From assembly GCA_019426215.1 (NCBI GenBank), contig CM033401.1:10421134-10485133 (forward strand): a stretch of DNA of 64,000 nt. The letters run 5' to 3'. The notes under the pieces are model-generated. The model worked only from the letters and a program-made list of their open reading frames with translations. It had not been told where the DNA came from and searched no databases. A program made the position numbers and the translations under genes. Positions 12,732 to 24,088 of the stretch are shown piece after piece. Each line of letters begins with the position of its first letter. Positions within the stretch are counted from its first letter, which is position 1. The stretch is from Buddleja alternifolia (taxonomy: Eukaryota; Streptophyta; Magnoliopsida; Lamiales; Scrophulariaceae).

Positions 12732-13497
12732 ATGCGGCCAATGGACGGTGGCCATTAATTTTGCCATACATGCTAGTGCAATGGTTAATTAGACCTTTTT
12801 CAATGTGAATAGCTATTTTAGTGCAACATTTTATAAGATTTTTATTCTAATGTACTGCACTATTTTTTGCACCAAATTACACTATAATAATATTATTTTT
12901 ACACCTCATTTATACTATTTCTCATATTTCATAAAAACACTCAATTTTAAGTTTATAATACATATTCATCCAAGTAACTATTTTTTTTATTTATAATATT
13001 AAATAATTAAAATTTATTAATCTACTTCAGTATTTCGTAAAATAAAATTAAAAATTACCCAATAATATAAAGACCGGGTTTTATAAGTTATATATTACAT
13101 AAAACAAAGTTTCATATAAAAGAGACATACAAAACAAACATAATATTGATTAATTAACAATAATACAACACAATTGAAAAGGACTTGACAAAATTATTCA
13201 CTATCGTGTTGTGCATTACCAAGTTGCTCCCATAAATGCTTTATTAATGCATTACGAAGCTGATCAAAAAAATATATATTAATGCATTACGAAACTCAAT
13301 ATGAGCATCTCTATCTTAGATTTGTCTATATCGACCAAGGAATTGCTGAAATCGAAGATGTTCATCTGGCGGATCAACCATTGGAACCGGTGTTTCCAGC
13401 GCATCTCTAATTGGTGCATTGAGATCATGTTCATCCTCAATTATCATATTGTGTATGATAATGCGGCCAATGGACGGTGGCCATTAATTTTGCCATA
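12732..13497. repeat. 37-bp identical direct repeats flanking a transposase relic
   Basis: An identical 37-base sequence beginning ATGCGGCCAATGGACGG occurs at 12732-12768 and 13461-13497, with weaker similarity for about 20 more bases on the right ('tagtgcaat.gtta'). The second copy abuts the point where Harbinger transposase similarity stops. Confidence 0.75.
13194..13462 (-). pseudogene. PIF/Harbinger transposase, C-terminal relic
   Basis: The minus strand encodes the C-terminal end of a DDE (HARBI1-like nuclease) transposase. Visible are IIHNMIIEDEHDLNAPI, then a proline-rich linker, then RFQQFLGRYRQI and DAHIEFRNALI and a terminal LWEQLGNAQHDSE before a stop at 13194-13196. HNMI(I/V)EDE is a hallmark of plant PIF-type transposases. 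The copy has an in-frame TAA after RYRQI, a partial duplication of the RNALI region (about 13240-13297), and nothing upstream of the HNMI motif, where a 37-bp direct repeat starts instead. It is a decayed fragment with no partner Myb-like ORF nearby. Confidence 0.7.
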
Positions 13498-14691
13498 TCT
13501 TTTAGTGCAATTGTTACCTATACTATTAAATTAAGAAATTAAAAATATATCTAGTTAATTAAAATAAATAAGGAGAACATATTGTAGGATTGAATAAAAA
13601 TACTAGAAATAAAAGCAAGCACTTAAAAAAACACAATCTAGTTGGTTTTTCTAAAGTTATCTACGTCCACGGGGTCACACTAGAAATATATATCAAATTT
13701 ATGCAATTATGTCGATTACAATAAATGTATATATATTGATGCGGTTCGTTTTTTACACCAAGAAAGTCCTGGAAATTCAAACACGACTTTATTTATATGA
13801 ATATGAGAAATCTAAATTTAGAAGACAAATAGTTTCAAAAATAAGTAAAGAATTTCGAATAAAAATGAGTATGAAGAACACTTAAATTCCCATTTCTTTT
13901 GTTTCCAACTTTCTCTCGAAGAAGATGGAGAAATACAATAATATTACACTCTTTTCTCTGAATTGTGAATCTAAAATTACCAAGAATGGAATTTCTCCTA
14001 TTTATAGGCCTTAATGGCCGAATTCTCTCCCCTTTTTTCTAGGAGTGGGCGACCACTTCTCCATTTTTTGGGGGGAGATGAACTTTTCGAGGGATATTAG
14101 GTAGGATTGGATACGATTTGATTTTTATCCAATCTTATCCCTTCTTAAGCTATCCTTCTTGATCCGAGCCTTCCGCCATTTCCTCGAGCTATCTTTTTTG
14201 ATTTGAGCCTCCACCATTTCCTCGAGCTATCCTTCTTCAGTCATGCCTTCCATTATTCCTTTCAACTATCTTTAGGCTTCTTTATGATTTACTCAGCTAT
14301 CCCTCTTAAATAAACAATTAATGCTCCGACTTGTAGGCTTTCTTTGAGCCCTCTTTCATGAAACCTCCTCCGAACATTTGGGCTCCTTCTTATTTTTGGC
14401 TCACTGTTTCATCCTTCGTTTGAGCCCATCTTTTAATAAAGCCCAAAACCATGTCGTAATAATTTACGGGCTTATCATATATATATATATTGATGCTTAA
14501 ATGTGTGTGTATGTATATATATATATATATGCATTTTTTGAAAAAGAATAAAAAAACTACCAAAAAAACACCTCGTGCAAGGCTTGCCCATCCGACCCGG
14601 GCACAGCTCAGCGTCACATCTTGCCTGGACGGGCACCATAGTGCCAGGCTTATGCCTTGTTGGTTTTTTCAAATAATTTTGATATAAAGTG

Positions 14692-14696
14692 AGAAA
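14692..14696. repeat. Target duplication AGAAA, left side of copia-1
   Basis: AGAAA here matches AGAAA at 20300-20304, directly outside the two LTRs, giving the 5-bp duplication expected of copia integration. Confidence 0.85.
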
Positions 14697-15003
14697 TATT
14701 ATGAATAATTATATGGATGTCCATGTATCCTCCACTACATGATATGATGAATAATCATTTCTCCTCCTCTTTATGTTATAGTGGATGATCATTGCTCTTC
14801 CACTACTTGTAAATCCATCTTTTCCATTATGCACTCAACTCTTGAAATAATTGTACCTACTATTTTGTGCCTATAAATAGGACATGAAGTTGTATTGTTA
14901 AGACACACCAAAATCAAAGAAAGAATTCTCTTCTTAATTCTCTAGTCTCTCTACTTTAGAATATTTGTATATATTTCATAATATTTGGAGTTATTTCATA
15001 ACA
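14697..15003 (+). repeat. 5' LTR of copia-1
   Basis: 307 bp, ending TTCATAACA. It begins TATTATGAA where the 3' LTR has TGTTATGAA, so the terminal TG has mutated to TA. The intact 3' copy shows a perfect 9-bp terminal inverted repeat. A TATA-like CTATAAATAG lies at about 14871-14880. Confidence 0.9.
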
Positions 15004-15017
15004 CGTTATCAGCACGA
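15004..15017 (+). promoter_or_regulatory. Primer-binding-site-like sequence of copia-1
   Basis: CGTTATCAGCACGA follows the 5' LTR directly. Its TATCAG core resembles the start of the initiator tRNA-Met complement, but it then diverges. A variant or internal-tRNA primer is likely; the exact tRNA is not resolved. Confidence 0.55.
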
Positions 15018-15390
15018 TCCGTCTCAAGGTGTTAATCATTTTGAAATTTGGCTAAAGATATACATAAGGTACTCAGCGTATGATGTAAAATCCATTGAGA
15101 GATTTTTATGAGTTTGTAAAGAAAATTGATAGACAAGATTTTTAAAACAAAGCAAGAAGAAAAGGTAAAGAAAAGGTACGTATATTTCAATATTTAACAA
15201 AAATAAAAATATGCAATAATTCTCTTGATGTTTGGAAAGAAGACATGTGTATATGTGCATATATTTGATTAGTATTATTCTTTTGAAAAATCCTATCATG
15301 TTGAAAATATTTTAAGAAGTTGAATGATTGTTATGTTATTCATTTTATACTTTGATAATAGTATTATATTGATGAATCTTGAAAAAAACT

Positions 15391-16010
15391 TGACTTTGTG
15401 ACTCTTGATATTACGAGGAAAAATTATTTTTCTTGGGCGTTAGATGTTGAAATTCATCTTGATGCAAATAACTATACTCCATTCCCTGAAATGAATGTGT
15501 TGAGCAATATATAAATTCATATATGCAAATAACTATACTCCATTCCCTGAAGTGAATGTGTTGAGCAATATATAATTATTTTAATCATGAGTCCCGTCCA
15601 ACTAGTTCTGCTACATTCCCTGAAGTGAAAGTAGCAGCACATAACTATTTTAATCATTAAATAAATCATGGACGTGGACATGGTCCTGGATATGGTTATG
15701 GAAATCGTGGTGGTTATTCAAAGAATACATCTTTCCACCAGAAGTGGAAAAATAATGAAGAGAAAAATAAAGGTGGCCAAAATAGCCAATCTGTAGAAAA
15801 TTTATGTTATCGTTGTGGTGGTAAAGGTCATTGGTCTCGTACCTGTCGTACACCAAAACATCTTGTTGACCTTTACCAAAAATCGCTGAAAAGTAAAAGA
15901 AAGAAAATAGAAAAAAAAAATTGCTTTTGAAGAAGGCGATTCTGATCATGGCTGATTTTGATGACACTCATTTAAATGTTGCTGATTTCTTTGATGATCC
16001 TAATTGAAAA
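15391..16010 (+). pseudogene. copia-1 gag relic with CCHC zinc knuckle
   Basis: Gag packages the element RNA. Three pieces are legible: an N-terminal fragment with LDITRKNYFSWALDVEIHLD (about 15403-15462), a Gly/Arg-rich stretch after 15665, and a perfect nucleic-acid-binding knuckle C-X2-C-X4-H-X4-C (CYRCGGKGHWSRTC, 15805-15846), then the family's acidic DVADFFDDP-like tail at about 15980-16005. The middle of gag is missing. A 61-bp unit is tandemly duplicated at about 15463-15585 and both copies carry stops. A minus-strand frame over 15650-15967 is only its shadow. Confidence 0.75.
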
Positions 16011-16200
16011 ATTGATCACTTGATTGGAGATGGAAATGTTCAAAAATAAATTTGTTAAATTTTAATTCTAGTACTTTATAAATAAATATTTAAGCATATT
16101 GTTTTCTTTTTAAGAATGAATTTATTCATAAGATTATCGTTTCTTATATTAAATAATATTGTTTGATATTGATTTATTTCTTTTTATGTTTCAATAAAGA

Positions 16201-16836
16201 ATGAGTATTTACTCGATCAGCAACAACATCAATAATGAAAATATATGTCTCGCTGATAGTACAACAACTCACACCATCCTCAAGAATAAAAAATACTTCT
16301 CTTATTTAGTAATGCAAGAAACCAATGTTAGTACTATATCGGGTAGTGCAAAATTAATTGAAGGCTCCGGCAGAGCTAATATATTGTTACCCGGAGGAAC
16401 ACAATTTTATATTGATGAAGCCTTATATTCTACTAAGTCTCAAAGAAATTTACTAAGCTTCAAAGATATCCGCCGAAATGGATATCATATTGAGACAACA
16501 AGTGATGACAATATTGAGTATCTTTACATCACTAATACAATATCTGGCGATAAATGTATGTTGGAAAAATTGCCTGCATTTTCTTCTGGTTTGTACTACA
16601 CGCATATATCTACTATTGAAACACATGTTATCGTAAACCAGAAGTTTACAAATCAAAATAAGTTTGTTGTTTGGCATGACCGGTTGGGCCATCCCGGATC
16701 AATTATGATGCGAAAGATAATTGAGAATTCATGTGGTCATCCATTGAAGAGCCAGCAGATTCTTCAATCGAATGATTTCTCATGTGCTGCTTGGAAAGTT
16801 GATTATTCGACCATCAACAACAAAAATAGGAAGTGA
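16201..16836 (+). pseudogene. copia-1 protease and GAG-pre-integrase region
   Basis: The frame reads through the retropepsin motif LADSTTTHTIL (residues about 17-27), a small beta domain containing LLPGGT and the GAG-pre-integrase block VVWHDRLGHPGS (residues about 157-168) that precedes the integrase zinc region. The frame is lost near 16,790-16,830, where the integrase continues in another frame (16772 onward), so there is a frameshift inside the HHCC finger region. In the intact family this is part of one polyprotein. Confidence 0.8.
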
Positions 16837-17860
16837 ATATCTTACGTTTTTGGAACGTATTCAAGGCAATATTTGTGGACCAATACACCCGTCGTGTGGA
16901 CCATTTAGATATTTTATGGTTTTAATTGATGCATCAACAAGATGGTCACATGTATCTTTGTTATCAACTCGCAACCTGGCGTTTGCGAGATTGCTTGCTC
17001 AATTGATTAGAATACGAGCACATTTTCCTGATTATCCAATTAAGAAGATACGCCTTGATAATGCGGGTGAATTTACTTCCAAAACGTTCAATGGCTATTG
17101 CATGTCTATTGGAATTGATGTTGAACATCCTGTAGCACATGTTCATACACAAAACGGTCTAGCAGAATCGTTTATTAAACGTCTGCAGTTAATTGCAAGA
17201 CCTTTACTTATGAGATCAAAACTTCCTATTTCTTGTTGGGGACATGCTATTTTGCATGCAGCAGCACTTATTCGCATAAGGCCAACAAGTTATCATAAGT
17301 TTTCCCCATTACACTTGGTTTTTGGTCAAGAACCAAATATTTCCCATCTAAGAATTTTTGGATGTGCGGTATATGTTCCAATTGCTCCACCACAACGCAC
17401 TAAGATGGGTCCTCAAAGGAAGTTGGGAATATATGTTGGATTCGAGTCTCCATCGATAATAAAGTATCTAGAGCCATTGACTGGCGATTTATTTATGGCT
17501 CGATTTGCTGATTGTCATTTTGATGAATCAGATTTCCCAACATTAGGGGGAGAAAATAAGCAGCTGGAAAAGAAAATTAGTTGGAATGAATTATCTTTAT
17601 CTCATCTTGATCCTCGAACAAAACAAAGTGAACTGGAAGTTCAAAAGATAATTCACTTGCAAGGTTTAGCTAACCAACTGGCAGACGCATTTACTGACCT
17701 AAAAAAAGTGACTAAGTCACATGTACCAGCTGTTAATGCTCCAGTAAGAATTGTTGTCCCTGAAGGTCAAAGTAATGAGTCTACTGCACGCCTGAAGCGT
17801 GGTAGACCTATCGGTTCCAAAGATAGTCATCCTCGAAAAAGAAAAGGAGCTAGGAATTAA
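16772..17860 (+). pseudogene. copia-1 integrase
   Basis: Retroviral-type integrase core (rve) that would insert the cDNA. Seen: IQGNICGPIHPSCGPFR at about residues 30-46, IRLDNAGEFTS for the second acidic residue, and HTQNGLAESFIKRLQ for the catalytic glutamate, followed by the copia-type region FGQEPNISHLRIFGCAVYVP and LGIYVGF. The first position of the D-D-E triad is Asn (codon AAT at 16868-16870) where Asp is expected in this family (GDICGP), a single G-to-A change. The frame ends at 17860 in the linker before reverse transcriptase, with further stops to 18,170. Confidence 0.85.
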
Positions 17861-18177
17861 GATGGTCTAATCGAGGATAAAATAACTCCAGAAGAGTCCC
17901 CAGTCATAACTAATATTTCGGTTCCAGAAGAACCTCAGGTACCTGAAAATTGTGAAAATAATGAGATCTCAATCGATTATGTTATGAACGGGAAATGATG
18001 GAATCGAAATGAAGTCAACGTTGATGATAAATTTGCATATAATGTAGCGCTAAATATGATGAATGATAATGAGGATCAAGAACCAAAGTCTGTTAATGAA
18101 TGTCGACAAAGAAATGATTGGCCAAAAATGGAAAGACGCAATGAGGGCAGAGTTAAACTCGCTTGAACCAACGAAAA

Positions 18178-18294
18178 GTTTTTGGACCTGTAGTCCGTAC
18201 ACCTGAAGATGTAAAAGTTTTTGGACCTGTAGTCCGTACACCTGAAGATGTAAAAGTTTTGAACCTGTAGTTCGTACACCTGAAGATGCAAAGC
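18178..18294 (+). repeat. 39-bp tandem triplication in the copia-1 RT leader
   Basis: Three copies with starts at 18178, 18217 and 18256 (period 39 bases, 13 codons). Each encodes VFGPVVRTPEDVK, a phrase that normally occurs once just before the RT domain. The third copy lacks one base, which breaks the frame. Confidence 0.85.
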
Positions 18295-19771
18295 CAGTAG
18301 GATACAAATGGGTATTTGTGCGAAAACGAAATGAGAAAAATGAAATTGTAAGATATAAGGCACGTCTTGTTGCCCAAGGGTTTTCGCAACGACCTGACAT
18401 AGATTATGAGGAGACTTATTCTCCTGTGGTGGATGCAACTACTTTTCGTTATATAATAAGTCTGGCAGTGCATGAAAAACTTGATTTGCGTCTAATGGAT
18501 GTTATTACAGCCTATTTGTATGGCTCACTTGATAATGATATATATATGAAAATCCCTGAAGGATTTAATATGCCTGAAGCATATAAATAAAGTTCTCGAG
18601 AACATTATTCAATTAAATTAAGTAAGTCATTGTATGGACTGAAACAATCTGGACGAATGTGGTATAATCGTCTCAGTGAATATTTGTTGAAGGAAGGATA
18701 TAAGAATGATCAAATTGTCCTTGTATTTTCATGAAAAGATCTGGAAATGAGTTTGTTATAATTACAGTTTATGTTGACGATTTAAATATCGTTGGAACTC
18801 CTGAAAAGATTTCAAAAACTGTTAATTGCTTGAAGAAAGAATTTGAGATGAAAGATCTTGGAAGAACAAAATTTTGCCTTGGGTTGCAAATTGAATATTT
18901 AAAGAATGGAATTTTTATGTATCAAGACACTTATATATCAAAGGTGCTAAAGCGTTTCTACATGGATAAATCACATCCATTGAGCACCCCGATGGTCGTA
19001 AGGTCACTAGATGTGAATAAAGATCCTTTTAGACCTCGAGAAAGTGATGAAGAACTACTTGGTCCTGAAGTACCATATCTAAGTGCAATCGGTGCACTAA
19101 TGTATCTTACTTGTCACACTCGACCTGATATAGCATTCCCTGTTAATCTATTAGCAAGATATAGTTCTTCTCCTACACGAAGGCATTGGAATGGGGTTAA
19201 ACAGGTACTCCGCTACCTTAGAGGAACAATCGATATGGGCTTATTTTATTCAAATGTACCCAAGTCCGAATTGGTTGGATATGCAGATGCTGGATATATG
19301 TCTGATCCTCATAATGGTCGTTCACAAACGGGCTATTTATTTACATGTGGTAGCACAGCCATTTCATGGCGATCTATGAAACAAACTATATCGGCCACAT
19401 TATCTAATCATGCAGAAATCTTGGCTATTCATGAGGCAAATCGAGAATGTGTTTGGTTAAGATCCATGATTCAACACATTCGAGGGACTTGTGGTTTATC
19501 TTCTGGAAAAATGATCCCGACGATCTTATATGAAGATAATTCCGCATGTATCGCACAATTGAAAGAATGGTACATTAAAGGAGATAGAACAAAGCATATT
19601 TCACCAAAGTTCTTTTTCACTCACGATCTTCAGAAGAATGGTGATATCAATGTTCAACAAATCCGTTCCAGAGATAATCTTGCTGATTTGTTCACCAAGG
19701 CACTTCCTACAGCAACATTTGAAAAACTAGTCTACAATATTGGTGTGCGCAGACTTAAAGATCTTGACTGA
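18295..19771 (+). pseudogene. copia-1 reverse transcriptase and RNase H
   Basis: The RVT_2 domain starts with GYKWVFVRKRNEKNEIVRYKARLVAQGF and continues DIDYEETYSPVVDATTFRY. A stop after PEAYK (about 18588) and a frameshift near 18,720 interrupt it. SKSLYGLKQSGRMWYNRLSEYL lies between (about 18620-18690). The frame at 18731-19771 carries the polymerase site VYVDDLNIVG, then RNase H with LVGYADAGYMSDPHNGRSQTGY, SNHAEILAIHEA and LYEDNSACI, ending FTKALPTATFEKLV and a stop. The catalytic YVDD is intact although the gene is broken. Confidence 0.88.
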
Positions 19772-19983
19772 TATTGTCATGAGGGGGAGATAATACGCGC
19801 TGCACTCTTTTTCCCTTAACCAAGGTTTTTCCCACTGGGTTTTCCTGGTAAGGTTTTTAATGAGGCAGCATCTGATTGCGTATTGAAAGAATTATGTACT
19901 TTTTTTCCTTCACTAGGTTTTTATCCCACAGGGTTTTTCCTAGTAAGGTTTTAACGAGGCATATTCTTAAGTGATGGACATCC

Positions 19984-19992
19984 AATGGGGAG
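19984..19992 (+). promoter_or_regulatory. Polypurine tract of copia-1
   Basis: AATGGGGAG lies directly against the TG of the 3' LTR, the position from which plus-strand DNA synthesis is primed. A second purine run, GAGGGGGAGA, lies about 200 bases upstream (19781-19790), just after the pol stop codon. Confidence 0.7.
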
Positions 19993-20299
19993 TGTTATGA
20001 ATAATTATATGGATGTCCATATATCCTCCACTACATGATATGATGGGTAATCATTTCTCCTCCTCTTTATGTTATAGTGGATGATCATTGCTCTTCCACT
20101 ACTTGTAAATCCATCTTTTCCATTATGCACTCAACTCTTGAAATATTTGTACCTACTATTTTGTGCCTATAAATAGGACATGAAGTTGTATTGTTAAGAC
20201 ACACCAAAATCAAAGAAAGAATTCTTTTCTTAATTCTCTAATCTCTCTACTTTAGAATATTTGTATATATTTCATAATATTTGGAGTTATTTCATAACA
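19993..20299 (+). repeat. 3' LTR of copia-1
   Basis: 307 bp, TGTTATGAA ... TTCATAACA with perfect 9-bp inverted termini. It is followed by the AGAAA target duplication at 20300-20304. Confidence 0.92.
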
Positions 20300-20402
20300 A
20301 GAAAGAACCTATATATTATTGAAAATGAAACACTATTTTTCTGAAGTTCTAATCTTAGTCCACCCGTTAAGAATTAACACTGTATATACTATTTACCGAT
20401 GG

Positions 20403-20442
<40 letters not shown>

Positions 20443-20574
20443 TAAGTATAGAGACATGTTATTAGTTGGTATTTATTTACAAATGTTGAGTTCAGAAACC
20501 TTAGAAGTGTAATATCTTGATTTCGAAATTAACAGGAATCATGTTTTGTTTGTCCATAAATTTCAATCTGTTAA

Positions 20575-20965
20575 TATTTGTGATAAAATTTGAAGTGACA
20601 ATATTAAAAATATCATTAGATATATATAATAAGTGACAACAATTTTTACTTTGTCACAATAAGAATTTTTATTGACAAAAGTCTTTTTAAAAGTTTTCAC
20701 TATTGACAATTGTGACACATGTATAGTGACAATTAAACTTGTTGTCACAAAAGGTGAGTCACTGATTGTTACCGGTGACAACAATTTTCTTGTCATTAAT
20801 TATCAAGAGTGACAACTTTTATACAAATCTCGTCACTATTAAATATGTAAAACTTATTTTAGTGACAAAACAAAAGTTTTTGTCACTAAAAATTTATAAT
20901 TAGTGATAACTTTAATATTGTCACTTTGACATTTTATCACCAGTGTCTTATTTTTTTTTAGTGTA
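20575..20965. mobile_element. CACTA-like element fragment with GTGACAA repeats, copy A
   Basis: At least ten GTGACAA/TTGTCAC-type words alternate in orientation over about 390 bases. The stretch aligns along its length with 28250-28581 and ends in T-rich DNA with AGTG, similar to the TTTTTGTAGTG end of CACTA (En/Spm) elements. The left terminus is not identifiable and there is no transposase. The family assignment is inferred. Confidence 0.45.
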
Positions 20966-20979
20966 ACATGTTTCTTTAG

Positions 20980-22107
20980 TTTAAACTTTAAGGAATCTCG
21001 TCAACTCAAATATAATTTATTCAATTTCTATTTGATTTTCCCTTTTTTATTTGTTGCCGCGAGTACAAAGTTTTCGTAGAGGACTTGCAGGCAATATTGT
21101 TTTCATTTTTACTAATTTGTCATACCATAAAAAAAAAGGTCATTGCAATTTTCTTTTGGATATATTCGGTAAAACGCTGGTGAAAGTTATCTGGTAGCAT
21201 ATATCAAGTTATCTGATCATTGCAGTTCTTGTTTTTACTTGATTGCAAATATCCAGTTTTTAGAAATTGATTGTGATACAAATAAATTATACACCAAATA
21301 TATTCGAGATCTTTTCCATGACATTAATTTTTCCCATTTACTCCGAGTATTCCTACGCACGAAATCTTGGTCTTCAAAAGAATAAAGCATAAGGAAGCGG
21401 GTAAGCGGTATCTCATACAACGGCCCTCCAACATTCAATTCAAAAATCATTACAAAAATTCATCTAAATTATTCTTAATAAAGTCTCTGAATTGGTAAAA
21501 GCTTCTCTCAAATCCTAGTGAGAAAGATATTTCTCCCAATTATAAAGCAAGAACTCGGTTCATAGTAGCGCTTTATTTTTATTTTTTTGACTGTATCGGC
21601 TATATGATACATGTCATGACTATCAAATAATAACAATTTACAATTAACTAACAACTATTACAATTAATTAACGATTAATGAGAAAGTAGAGAAAGGCTCA
21701 CACGATGGTGGGAGTATAACTATAGACTTATAATATTTTGGGCCAACGATTTTGCCAGTAGAATTAGATCTATAAAAGACACAAATCAACCCAAAAAAAA
21801 TAAAAAATACAAATCAACCCAAATGATTTAGTGCCGACGTGCCGACGTGAACCGATCTTAAACCATGCACGTTTCTGCCTAAGTGTTCAATTGAGCTCAA
21901 TGCACAGACTTTTAGATACGGAGGCGGGGAATTGCCTGTTCATTCTCTCTTTCTACTGTGATTTTTGGCTCAATGATACACCAGCTCGTTCCAGCTGATT
22001 CAAAATGGCAGATTACCAGAATATTAACATTATATTATTATTTGGTCATTCGATTTTATTGAATTAACATAACATCATAAAATTATTTTCACACTTCAAA
22101 TGATAGC
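20980..22107. other. Intergenic DNA, no gene seen apart from a SINE-like copy
   Basis: No coding signal. A degraded SINE-like sequence lies at 21600-21775 and is listed separately. Confidence 0.5.
21600..21775 (-). repeat. Degraded SINE-like copy
   Basis: It matches the 30400-30545 copy in order: ATTCTACTGGCAAAATCGT on the minus strand, then a decayed B-box region, then the shared tail 'gtaatagttgttagttaattgtaa'. The polymerase III boxes are no longer good. Confidence 0.4.
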
Positions 22108-22826
22108 ATTTTATACGGGAAAATTATTTTTTTTAGTCCGTTAACTTGACATCTTAAAAATTTAATCCGTTATCTTGACATTTTTTTTAATTTTGGTCCT
22201 TTACATTGATTTGAGGATAAATTGCATCTTAATTGGGGGATAAATTGCAAATGGAGGGGAAATTGGGGATTTGGGGGAAAATTGGGGGGAAAATTCATTC
22301 AAAAATTGAAAAAATCCATTAAAAAATTTAAAAAATTGAAAAAAATCATTAAAAAATGAAAAAATCGAAAAATATTCATTAAAAAATTGAAAAAATTCAT
22401 TAATTTTTTTTTAAAATTTGAAAAAATTGAAAAAATCGAAATTCATTAAAAAATTTAAAAAATTGAAAAAATTCTTAAAAACATTGAAAAAATGGAACAA
22501 ATTGAAATCCGAAAAAAATCTGATTTTTTTACGGATTTCAATTTTTTCGGTTTTCAATTTTTTCGGTGTTTTCAAATTTTAATGAATTTTTTTCTTTAAT
22601 CCAAAGAATTTTTTTTAATGAATTTTTTAGGTTTTTTAAATTTTTTAATGAATTTCCCCCCCAATTTTCCCTCCATTTGCATTTTATCCCCAAACAGTGG
22701 AAAGTACCAAAATTAAAAAAAATACCAAGATAACGAACTAAATTTTTAAGGTGTCAAGTTAACGGATTAAAACGCAAAGGAAGGCAAGTTAACGGATTAA
22801 AAAAATAATTTTTCCGTATTTTATAC
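22108..22826. mobile_element. MULE-type fold-back miniature element with 9-bp duplication
   Basis: The 701-bp element at 22117-22817 has long inverted arms: the left begins GGGAAAATTATTTTTTTTAG and the right end, inverted, begins (AC)GGAAAAATTATTTTTTTAA. Both continue through 'tccgttaacttgac.tcttaaaaattta' and 'ttttggt.ctt'. It is flanked by the exact 9-bp duplication ATTTTATAC (22108-22116 and 22818-22826), the duplication length of Mutator-like elements. The centre is simple A- and T-rich repeats with no ORF. Confidence 0.8.
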
Positions 22827-23219
22827 TATATATTTTTTGATACTTTTGTTTTTCCATTTTCTGTTTTACAATAAAGTTCAAAGGTTACTGCAAATTTACC
22901 AGAGTTAGTGTTGATTATGTGAAATAACATAAAATAAACACAAGAACATGAATAGCTCTGATGATAGTGATGGGCTTTGTTTGTACATATGATATGAACC
23001 AACCCTGCCCCGCTAGTCAAGTATGATTTGATGCGCAACAAATCAAAGCATAACATCATCTTCTTTGTCACATATATATGTGTATGTATATTTACATTGG
23101 CTATAAAATTCACATAGAGCCACTTCAAGTAGAACTGAAGGGCTAATTATATATCCAGAAACCATAAATTCTATTTCACCTTTTCTGGACCACTTCCGAA
23201 GATATCTTTAACTTTAGTC
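22827..23219. other. Intergenic DNA, no gene seen
   Basis: The minus-strand frame at 22826-23128 partly overlaps the end of the preceding miniature element and has no recognisable domain. Confidence 0.5.
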
Positions 23220-23743
23220 TATACTAGTAGGCAAAATTTCAATTTTAGTTCCATAGGATTTTGCCATTTTAGGTTTAGTCCTACGTTTTACGAGATTCTA
23301 AAAAACGTCCCAATAATTTGAAAAAGTTGTAATGCTAGTTCTTTTTTTGAACAACATTAGTCCCATATTTTATTTTGCATTTTAACATTGCATTTTCCCC
23401 TGAACTATACAAGATGCATTAAACACCCCCCTAAACATATTTTTTTCACTTGCCCCCTAATTTCTTTTTATTTCACTTAATTTTTTAGGGGGTAAGTGCA
23501 CATTAATATTTGTTTTTTGGGGGGGTGGGGGTTGCTTAATACATCTTGTATAGTTCATTGGGCAAAATACAATTTTTAAAATGCAAAAGAAAGTATGGGA
23601 CTAACGTTGTTTTAAAAAAAAAACTAACATTACAACCTTTTCAAATTATTGGGACGTTTTTTAGAATCCCGTAAAATTTGGGACTAAAACTAGAATGGAA
23701 AAATCCTATGACACTAAAAATTAAAATTTTGCCTATACTAGTA
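23220..23743. mobile_element. MULE-type fold-back miniature element with 10-bp duplication
   Basis: The 504-bp element at 23230-23733 has arms of about 200 bp that pair almost end to end: GGCAAAATTTCAATTTTAG on the left against GGCAAAATTTTAATTTTTAG on the inverted right end. Both pass through 'attctaaaaaacgtcccaataatttgaaaa' and 'aactatacaagatg.attaa'. Direct repeats TATACTAGTA flank it exactly (23220-23229, 23734-23743). There is no ORF. The arms would fold into a long hairpin RNA if transcribed. Confidence 0.8.
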
Positions 23744-24088
23744 CTTCTACATGTGTCAATTTTAATAGAAACTTAGTTTATGCTACAAATGAGTAAATAC
23801 TAATTTGTAGTACTATTTTACAATGTTTATATTTGTCGACAGGAGCATGATTTGACGTTTAGGAGCAAAAATACGAGGAAAACTTAATATCTTTAGATTT
23901 TAAGGTGGCAAAATTTCAAGTATCAAAAGTTTTTAGAAACAATCTTTTTTTTCTCAAAGTAGAGGGAAGTGGGTGCCCACACCAGTCCCTGGCTCGTCTA
24001 GAAATTGTTATTCCCTTGTCATAACAAAATAATGGCCTTCATTCTAGTTGTTGGACTCTATACATGTGCATGTATGGACCATTTTCAT

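Larger units (their letters stand above)
14697..20299 (+). mobile_element. Ty1/copia LTR retrotransposon, copia-1, structurally complete, coding-defective
   Basis: A 5.6-kb element with two 307-bp LTRs, a primer site, gag and pol in copia order (protease, integrase, reverse transcriptase, RNase H), a purine tract before the 3' LTR and a 5-bp target duplication. By eye the LTRs differ at about 7 of 307 positions, which points to a fairly recent insertion. Gag is largely deleted, pol has several frameshifts and stops, and the integrase has lost a catalytic aspartate, so it cannot be autonomous. Element architecture and motifs are seen directly; the age statement is inference. Confidence 0.93.

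Noticed and set aside
14390..14687. Short frames on both strands next to copia-1
   Set aside because: They are largely translations of TATA microsatellite DNA and flank the LTR; no domain is seen.
18050..18473. Three overlapping minus-strand frames with a repeated 'SSGVRTTG' phrase
   Set aside because: They are the reverse reading of the 39-bp triplication and RT of copia-1.
20575..20965. CRISPR-like regularly repeated short words
   Set aside because: Spacing and orientation are irregular, this is plant DNA, and the words fit CACTA subterminal repeats better.
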